A stretch of 64,000 nucleotides of DNA, taken from the NCBI RefSeq assembly GCF_020215645.1, contig NZ_CP084058.1:1302001-1366000 (forward strand), read 5' to 3'. Every line of letters starts with the position of its first letter. Position 1 is the first letter of the stretch. Below, one piece after another: positions 60,430-64,000 of the stretch. The DNA comes from Nonomuraea gerenzanensis. GTDB lineage: Bacteria > Actinomycetota > Actinomycetes > Streptosporangiales > Streptosporangiaceae. The position numbers were made by a program, and so were the translations under genes. The notes beneath the pieces were generated by a model. It ran no database searches, had not been told where the DNA came from, and saw only the letters and a program-made list of their open reading frames with translations.

Positions 60430-61170
60430 TCAGCCACGCCGGCTGGGCATTTCCAGGCTGGTACGCAGCTGGTAGCGGTCGGCCCGGTAGGTGGACACGC
60501 CCAGCTCGGCGCAGACCCCACCGGAGAACGACCGGCGTTGCAGCAGCAGCACGGCCCCGCCACGCGGCAGCTTCAGCAGGTCGGCGTCGCTGGGGTCGGC
60601 GATGCCGCCGTCGATGGTCAGCTCCCCGGCGTCCATGACGAGCCCGTAGCGCCGCTCCAGCAGCTCATATAGCGATTTTTCCGACAAGTCGTGATCGGCA
60701 AGGTCGGGGGCGAGCTTGACCGGGATGTGGGCCCGTTCGATGGACAGCGGCTCGCCGTCGGCCGTACGCAGGCGCTCGATGAAGTGCACCTCCTCGCCCG
60801 GCTGGATCCCCAGCTCCTTGGCCAGGTGCGCGCTGGCCCGCACGATGCGGCGGTCGAGGTCGCGCGAGCCGGGGATCATGCCCCGCGCCCGCATGTCGTC
60901 GGTGAACGACGTGAGCTGCAGCGCCAGCTCGATCTTCGGCCGGGCGACGAACGTGCCCTTGCCGGGCACGCGATGCAGGCGGCCCTCGGACACGAGGTGG
61001 TCCACGGCCTGCCGTACGGTCATCCTGGACAGGCCGAAGCGCTGGCAGAGCTCCCGCTCGGACGGGATGGCCGCCCCGATGCTGAGCTCGTCGCTGTCGA
61101 TGAGGTCCAGCAGGATCTCGCGAAGCTGGAAGTACTTGGGCACCGGGCTGTCCGGATCGATGTGCGCCAC
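60430..61170 (-). CDS. dasR: GntR/HutC-family regulator, DasR-like
   Basis: 246 residues. The N-terminal winged helix (PKYFQLREILLDLI, IPSERELCQRFGLSRMTVRQ at about 33-52, then GRLHRVPGKGTFVARP) is followed by a UTRA effector domain (VHFIERLRTADGEPLSIERA). DasR represses GlcNAc and chitin genes until glucosamine-6-phosphate or similar signals bind. The GTG start follows GGGGAGG. It is divergent from nagB-II, with a perfect dre-like palindrome between them. Confidence 0.9.
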   Translation of the reverse strand: MAHIDPDSPVPKYFQLREILLDLIDSDELSIGAAIPSERELCQRFGLSRMTVRQAVDHLVSEGRLHRVPGKGTFVARPKIELALQLTSFTDDMRARGMIPGSRDLDRRIVRASAHLAKELGIQPGEEVHFIERLRTADGEPLSIERAHIPVKLAPDLADHDLSEKSLYELLERRYGLVMDAGELTIDGGIADPSDADLLKLPRGGAVLLLQRRSFSGGVCAELGVSTYRADRYQLRTSLEMPSRRG

Positions 61171-61216
61171 GGATCCTCCCCTCGTCTCTACCTGGGCAAT
61201 GGGCTATGGTTCGTAC

Positions 61217-61238
61217 TGGTCTAGTCCGGACTAGACCA
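61217..61238. promoter_or_regulatory. 22-bp perfect dre-like palindrome between dasR and nagB-II
   Basis: TGGTCTAGTCC is followed directly by its exact reverse complement. The left half TGGTCTAG and right half CTAGACCA match the core of the DasR responsive element. It can hold one extended or two overlapping sites controlling both divergent genes. Confidence 0.85.
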
Positions 61239-61294
61239 CATGTCGCGAAAGACGGTCAAGTCTGAACCGCAATGACCCGAGGGATGGGCCGAAG

Positions 61295-62329
61295 ATGACC
61301 ACCAAGATGCGCAGCGAGATCGCCGAGCAGCCGACCGCGCTGCGGGCCACGCTGGACGCACTGCTCCCCAAGATCGACGAGATCAAGGCCATCGGCGAGC
61401 AGACTCGCCAGCTGCTGTTCATCGCGCGCGGCACCTCCGACAACGCAGCAGTGTACGGGCGCTACCTGGTCGAATCACACGCCGGACGCCTGTCGGCGCT
61501 GGCCGCCCCCTCGATCGCGACGACGTACAAGCGCAAGCTGGACCTCGACGGGGTGCTGGCCGTGGCCATCTCGCAGTCCGGCAGGACCGAGGAGATCGTC
61601 GAGACCCTGACCTGGGCCAAGGACTGCGGCGCGCGGACCGTCGGCGTCACCAACGGCGGCCCGGACAGCCCGCTGGCGCAGGCGGCCGACGTGGCCCTGT
61701 GCACGGTGGCGGGCGAGGAGAAGGCCGTCCCCGCGACGAAGACGTACACCACGCAGCTCGCGGCGCTGGCCGTGCTCGCCATCGGGCTGGGCGCGGACGT
61801 GGACGTGGCCGAGCTGCGGCGGGTGCCCGAGGCCGTGGAGAAGCTGATCACCGAGCCGGGCGACATCGAGGCCGTGGTCGAGGGGCTGGCCGACAAGCCC
61901 GGGGTGGTGGTGTCGGGGCGCGGGCTGGCGTTCTCGACGGCGCTGGAGACCGCGCTGAAGCTCAAGGAGGCCTGCTACCTGCACGCCATGGGCCTGTCCT
62001 ACGCCGACCTGCTGCACGGCCCCATCGCCGTGGTGGACGCCGACACGCCGGCGCTGCTGGTGGCCGCCGAGCACAGCCCGACCCTGCAGGGCACCGTGGC
62101 GCTGGCCGAGCGGGTGGTGGCCGCGGGCGCGGCGGCGTACACGATCGGCGGGGGCGGCGCGCTCGCGCAGGCGGGCACGGCCGCGCTGAACGGCCCCGAC
62201 CTGCCCGAGTGGCTGGCCCCGATGGGCCTGATCATCCCCGGCCAGCTGCTCACCGAGGCGCTGGCCCGCCGGCTCGGTATCGACCCCGACGCGCCGCGGG
62301 GCCTGAACAAGGTCACCCAGACCGACTGA
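61295..62329 (+). CDS. Glucosamine-6-phosphate deaminase NagB-II / SIS-domain sugar isomerase
   Basis: 344 residues with two SIS domains: LLFIARGTSDNAAVYGRYLVE and AVAISQSGRTEEIVETL in the first; VVVSGRGLAFSTALETALKLKEACYLHA in the second. It resembles the isomerase half of GlmS without the glutaminase domain, as in NagB-II and AgaS. With a GlcNAc PTS around it, deamination of glucosamine 6-phosphate to fructose 6-phosphate is the likely reaction. ATG, 57 nt past the palindrome. No nagA is in the window. Confidence 0.87.
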   Translation: MTTKMRSEIAEQPTALRATLDALLPKIDEIKAIGEQTRQLLFIARGTSDNAAVYGRYLVESHAGRLSALAAPSIATTYKRKLDLDGVLAVAISQSGRTEEIVETLTWAKDCGARTVGVTNGGPDSPLAQAADVALCTVAGEEKAVPATKTYTTQLAALAVLAIGLGADVDVAELRRVPEAVEKLITEPGDIEAVVEGLADKPGVVVSGRGLAFSTALETALKLKEACYLHAMGLSYADLLHGPIAVVDADTPALLVAAEHSPTLQGTVALAERVVAAGAAAYTIGGGGALAQAGTAALNGPDLPEWLAPMGLIIPGQLLTEALARRLGIDPDAPRGLNKVTQTD

Positions 62330-62367
62330 TCTAGCCTGGTCAGAGTGCTAACCCTAGGGAGGGCCGG

Positions 62368-62604
62368 ATGGCGGCGGACGTGAACGCGATCATCGCCGCG
62401 CTGGGCGGCGCCGACAACATCATCGAGATAGAGCCCTGCATCACCCGCCTGCGTACGGAGGTGCGCGACGCCTCGAAGGTGGACCAGTCGGCGCTCAAGG
62501 CGGCGGGCGCCCACGGCGTGATGGCCGCGGGCAACGTGGTGCAGGTCGTCGTCGGGCCGGAGGCGGACACGATCGCCAGCGACATCGAGGATGTCATCGG
62601 CTGA
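62368..62604 (+). CDS. nagF: PTS EIIB subunit (glucose/GlcNAc family)
   Basis: 78 residues. Free-standing EIIB with the phosphorylated cysteine C24 in IEPCITRLRTEVRD. It passes phosphate from EIIA to sugar in the EIIC channel. ATG behind GGGAGGG, 38 nt after nagB-II, so likely one transcript. The gene symbol follows streptomycete usage for the GlcNAc EIIB. Confidence 0.9.
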   Translation: MAADVNAIIAALGGADNIIEIEPCITRLRTEVRDASKVDQSALKAAGAHGVMAAGNVVQVVVGPEADTIASDIEDVIG

Positions 62605-62614
62605 GGGCGAGACC

Positions 62615-63061
62615 ATGACGACTGTTCTCGCTCCGATGGAGGGGACGGCTGTGGGATTGGCGGCCGTGCCCGATCCGGTGTTCTCCGCGGGCATGGTCGG
62701 GCCGGGAACGGCGATCGATCCGCTGCGGGGGCCAGGCAAGGCCGTGGCCCCCATAGCGGGAAAAATCATGAAACTGCACCCGCACGCGTACGTCATCGTG
62801 GGGGACGACGGCAAGGGCGTGCTGGTGCACCTGGGGATCGACACGGTCCAGCTCAAGGGGGCGGGGTTCCAGCTCCTGGCGGCCGAGGGTGACAGGGTGA
62901 GCGCGGGGCAGCCCGTGGTGGCCTGGGACCCGTCGGCCATCGAGGCGGGCGGTCGCTCGCCGGTCTGTCCCGTCGTCGCGCTGGACGCGCTTTCCGAGGA
63001 GCTCACGGGGGTAGCGGAGGGGGCGGTGCACGTTGGGGACGAGCTCTTCGTGTGGGGATAG
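62615..63061 (+). CDS. crr: PTS EIIA subunit (Crr, glucose type)
   Basis: 148 residues. The active-site pair is H57 (KLHPHAYVIV) and the phosphorylated H72 (GVLVHLGIDTVQLKGAGF). PDPVFSAGMVGPGTAIDP is the conserved N-terminal segment. The ATG giving MTTVLAPMEG was chosen because it has GAGGGCGAG upstream; an ATG 24 nt earlier would overlap the EIIB gene by 14 nt. Confidence 0.92.
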   Translation: MTTVLAPMEGTAVGLAAVPDPVFSAGMVGPGTAIDPLRGPGKAVAPIAGKIMKLHPHAYVIVGDDGKGVLVHLGIDTVQLKGAGFQLLAAEGDRVSAGQPVVAWDPSAIEAGGRSPVCPVVALDALSEELTGVAEGAVHVGDELFVWG

Positions 63062-63142
63062 CGGCCGTTCGCCCGAGATCGGGTCCACCCGGCACAATGA
63101 ACGGGTTGTCCGTGTTTACCGCGATAGCGGACGAAGGTCCGG

Positions 63143-63156
63143 CCGGTCTGGACCGG
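63143..63156. promoter_or_regulatory. dre-like palindrome upstream of ptsH
   Basis: CCGGTCTGGACCGG has 6-bp complementary arms around TG, and its core GGTCTGGACC differs by one base from GGTCTAGACC. It lies 23 nt before the ptsH start. Confidence 0.6.
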
Positions 63157-63178
63157 CATGAGAAGGAGGAGCAGCAAC

Positions 63179-63439
63179 ATGGGTGAGCGCAAGGTCACCG
63201 TGGCGGCGGAGGTAGGGCTGCACGCCCGTCCCGCGGCGACGTTCGTCCAGCGGGCCAAGCTGGCCCCGATGGACATCACGGTGACGAAGTCCCACGGCGG
63301 TGGGCCGGTCAACGGCAAGAGCATTCTCGCGATCATGGCGCTCGACGTCCGTCAGGGCGAGTCCGTCGTGATCAGTGCGGAGGGCGAGGGCGCCGACGAG
63401 GTGCTCGACGAGCTGGCGAAGATAGCCAGTACGCCATGA
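63179..63439 (+). CDS. ptsH: Phosphocarrier protein HPr
   Basis: 86 residues. The phosphorylated histidine is H15 (EVGLHARPAATFVQ); a serine at about 48 (VNGKSILAIMAL) sits where Gram-positive HPr has its regulatory site, though HPr kinase is generally lacking in actinobacteria. ATG behind AAGGAGG. The stop overlaps the EI start by 4 nt (ATGA). Confidence 0.95.
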   Translation: MGERKVTVAAEVGLHARPAATFVQRAKLAPMDITVTKSHGGGPVNGKSILAIMALDVRQGESVVISAEGEGADEVLDELAKIASTP

Positions 63440-64000
63440 ACCTCCGGGGGGTGGGGGTCAGCCCGGGCATCGGGCACGGCCCCTCGTACGTGCTGACCGT
63501 CTCTGTGCCCGAACCCCCCGAGGGCGCCACCTACACCGGTGAGGCGGAGCAGGAGAAGGAGCGCGCGATGGCCGCGCTCACGCAGGTCGCGGGCGAGCTG
63601 GAGGCCCGCGGCAACCAGGCGGGCGGCGAGGCCGAGGAGATTCTCAAGGCCCAGGCGCTGATGGCCGAGGACCCCGGGCTGGTCGTGAAGGTGAGATCAC
63701 TGATCGACCGCGGTCTGGCCGCCCCCAGGGCGGTCTTCGAGGCCTTCACGAAGTACCGGAACGTGCTCAGGGGATCCGGCGGATACCTGGGCGAGCGGGC
63801 CGCCGACGTGATCGACATCAGGGACCGGGTGATCGCGCTGCTCAACGGGCAGGCCATGCCGGGGCTGCCGGTGGCGCCGGAGGAGCCGTACGTGCTGGTC
63901 GCCAAGGATCTGGCCCCCGCCGACACCGCGCTGCTGTCCAGGGACGACGTGGTCGCGTTCGTGACCGAGGAGGGCGGCCCCACCAGCCACACCGCGATCA
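63436..64000 (+). CDS. ptsI: PTS enzyme I, 5' part
   Basis: The first 188 residues are present; the rest lies beyond the window. MNLRGVGVSPGIGHGPSYVL is the typical N-terminus. The phosphorylated histidine H185 is seen at the very edge in EEGGPTSHTAI. EI takes phosphate from phosphoenolpyruvate and gives it to HPr. Its ATG overlaps the ptsH stop, so the two general PTS proteins are coupled. Confidence 0.95.
   Translation, partial: MNLRGVGVSPGIGHGPSYVLTVSVPEPPEGATYTGEAEQEKERAMAALTQVAGELEARGNQAGGEAEEILKAQALMAEDPGLVVKVRSLIDRGLAAPRAVFEAFTKYRNVLRGSGGYLGERAADVIDIRDRVIALLNGQAMPGLPVAPEEPYVLVAKDLAPADTALLSRDDVVAFVTEEGGPTSHTAI

Noticed and set aside
62591..63061. Longer EIIA start overlapping the EIIB gene
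   Set aside because: The ATG has GAGG too close for good initiation, and EIIA proteins normally begin near MTTVLAP.

Overview
The window is a stretch of chromosome from a high-GC, sporulating, F420-producing actinomycete. Very GC-rich codon thirds, many GTG starts, 1-4 nt start/stop overlaps, the FO synthase FbiC plus FbiA/FbiB, a developmental WhiB, the MtrA-MtrB-LpqB system and a DasR-type GntR regulator all point to Actinomycetia. The gene mix resembles Streptosporangiales such as Nonomuraea. That placement is inference; no rRNA or marker comparison was possible. No tRNA, rRNA, CRISPR array, insertion sequence, integrase or phage gene was seen.

Layout. (1) 1-6.3 kb, plus strand: end of a flippase-like membrane protein, a GT4 glycosyltransferase, a GDP-mannose pyrophosphorylase-like enzyme, an AlkA-like DNA glycosylase and fbiC. 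(2) 6.3-11.7 kb: a membrane-anchored substrate-binding/VWA protein, then on the minus strand TspO, a secreted chitin-type LPMO, and the overlapping pair fbiA-fbiB. (3) 11.8-19.2 kb, plus strand: a four-helix membrane protein with a long Gln/Pro-rich tail, whiB, a large GT2-membrane fusion and a DUF5719 protein. (4) 19.2-22.9 kb: an accessory patch of small secreted or membrane proteins, a methyltransferase/TetR pair with a double palindromic operator, and a VOC protein. (5) 23.0-29.7 kb: a conserved block of DUF3499, phosphomannomutase, Trm112-like, sugar-phosphate isomerase, cation efflux and adenosylhomocysteinase genes. (6) 29.9-37.1 kb: a second accessory patch with a short, archaeal-type adenosylhomocysteinase paralogue, a WYL regulator divergent from an epoxide hydrolase, a DUF305 lipoprotein and two tandem secreted LVIVD-type propellers. 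(7) 37.1-44.6 kb: an envelope cluster (RDD, SpoIIM, DUF58, MoxR, DUF4350, DUF4129, GPDPase membrane domain). (8) 44.9-57.4 kb: mtrA-mtrB-lpqB, comF, hpf, a NarL-type response regulator, a YcaQ/AlkX glycosylase, secA and a DUF6459 gene. (9) 57.6-64.0 kb: a complete N-acetylglucosamine PTS locus: two EIIC genes and dasR on the minus strand, and nagB-II, EIIB, EIIA, HPr and EI (cut by the window edge) on the plus strand.

How the genes fit together. The GDP-mannose pyrophosphorylase, phosphomannomutase and isomerase supply activated mannose for glycosyltransferases of the same region. FbiC makes FO, and FbiA/FbiB convert it to F420. The LPMO attacks chitin outside the cell, and the PTS locus imports N-acetylglucosamine under a 22-bp perfect dre-like palindrome. 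mtrAB-lpqB, whiB and secA are core envelope, development and secretion functions.

The least explained structure is a recurring pattern. At several gene ends (8.1, 27.8, 33.3-33.4 and 57.0 kb) the last codons of a gene, usually with the stop codon, are tandemly repeated just downstream. Other leads are the paired adenosylhomocysteinases, the His/Cys-rich tandem propellers, a 41-codon ORF coupled to a response regulator, and a 627-nt gene-free leader with a strong hairpin upstream of hpf.
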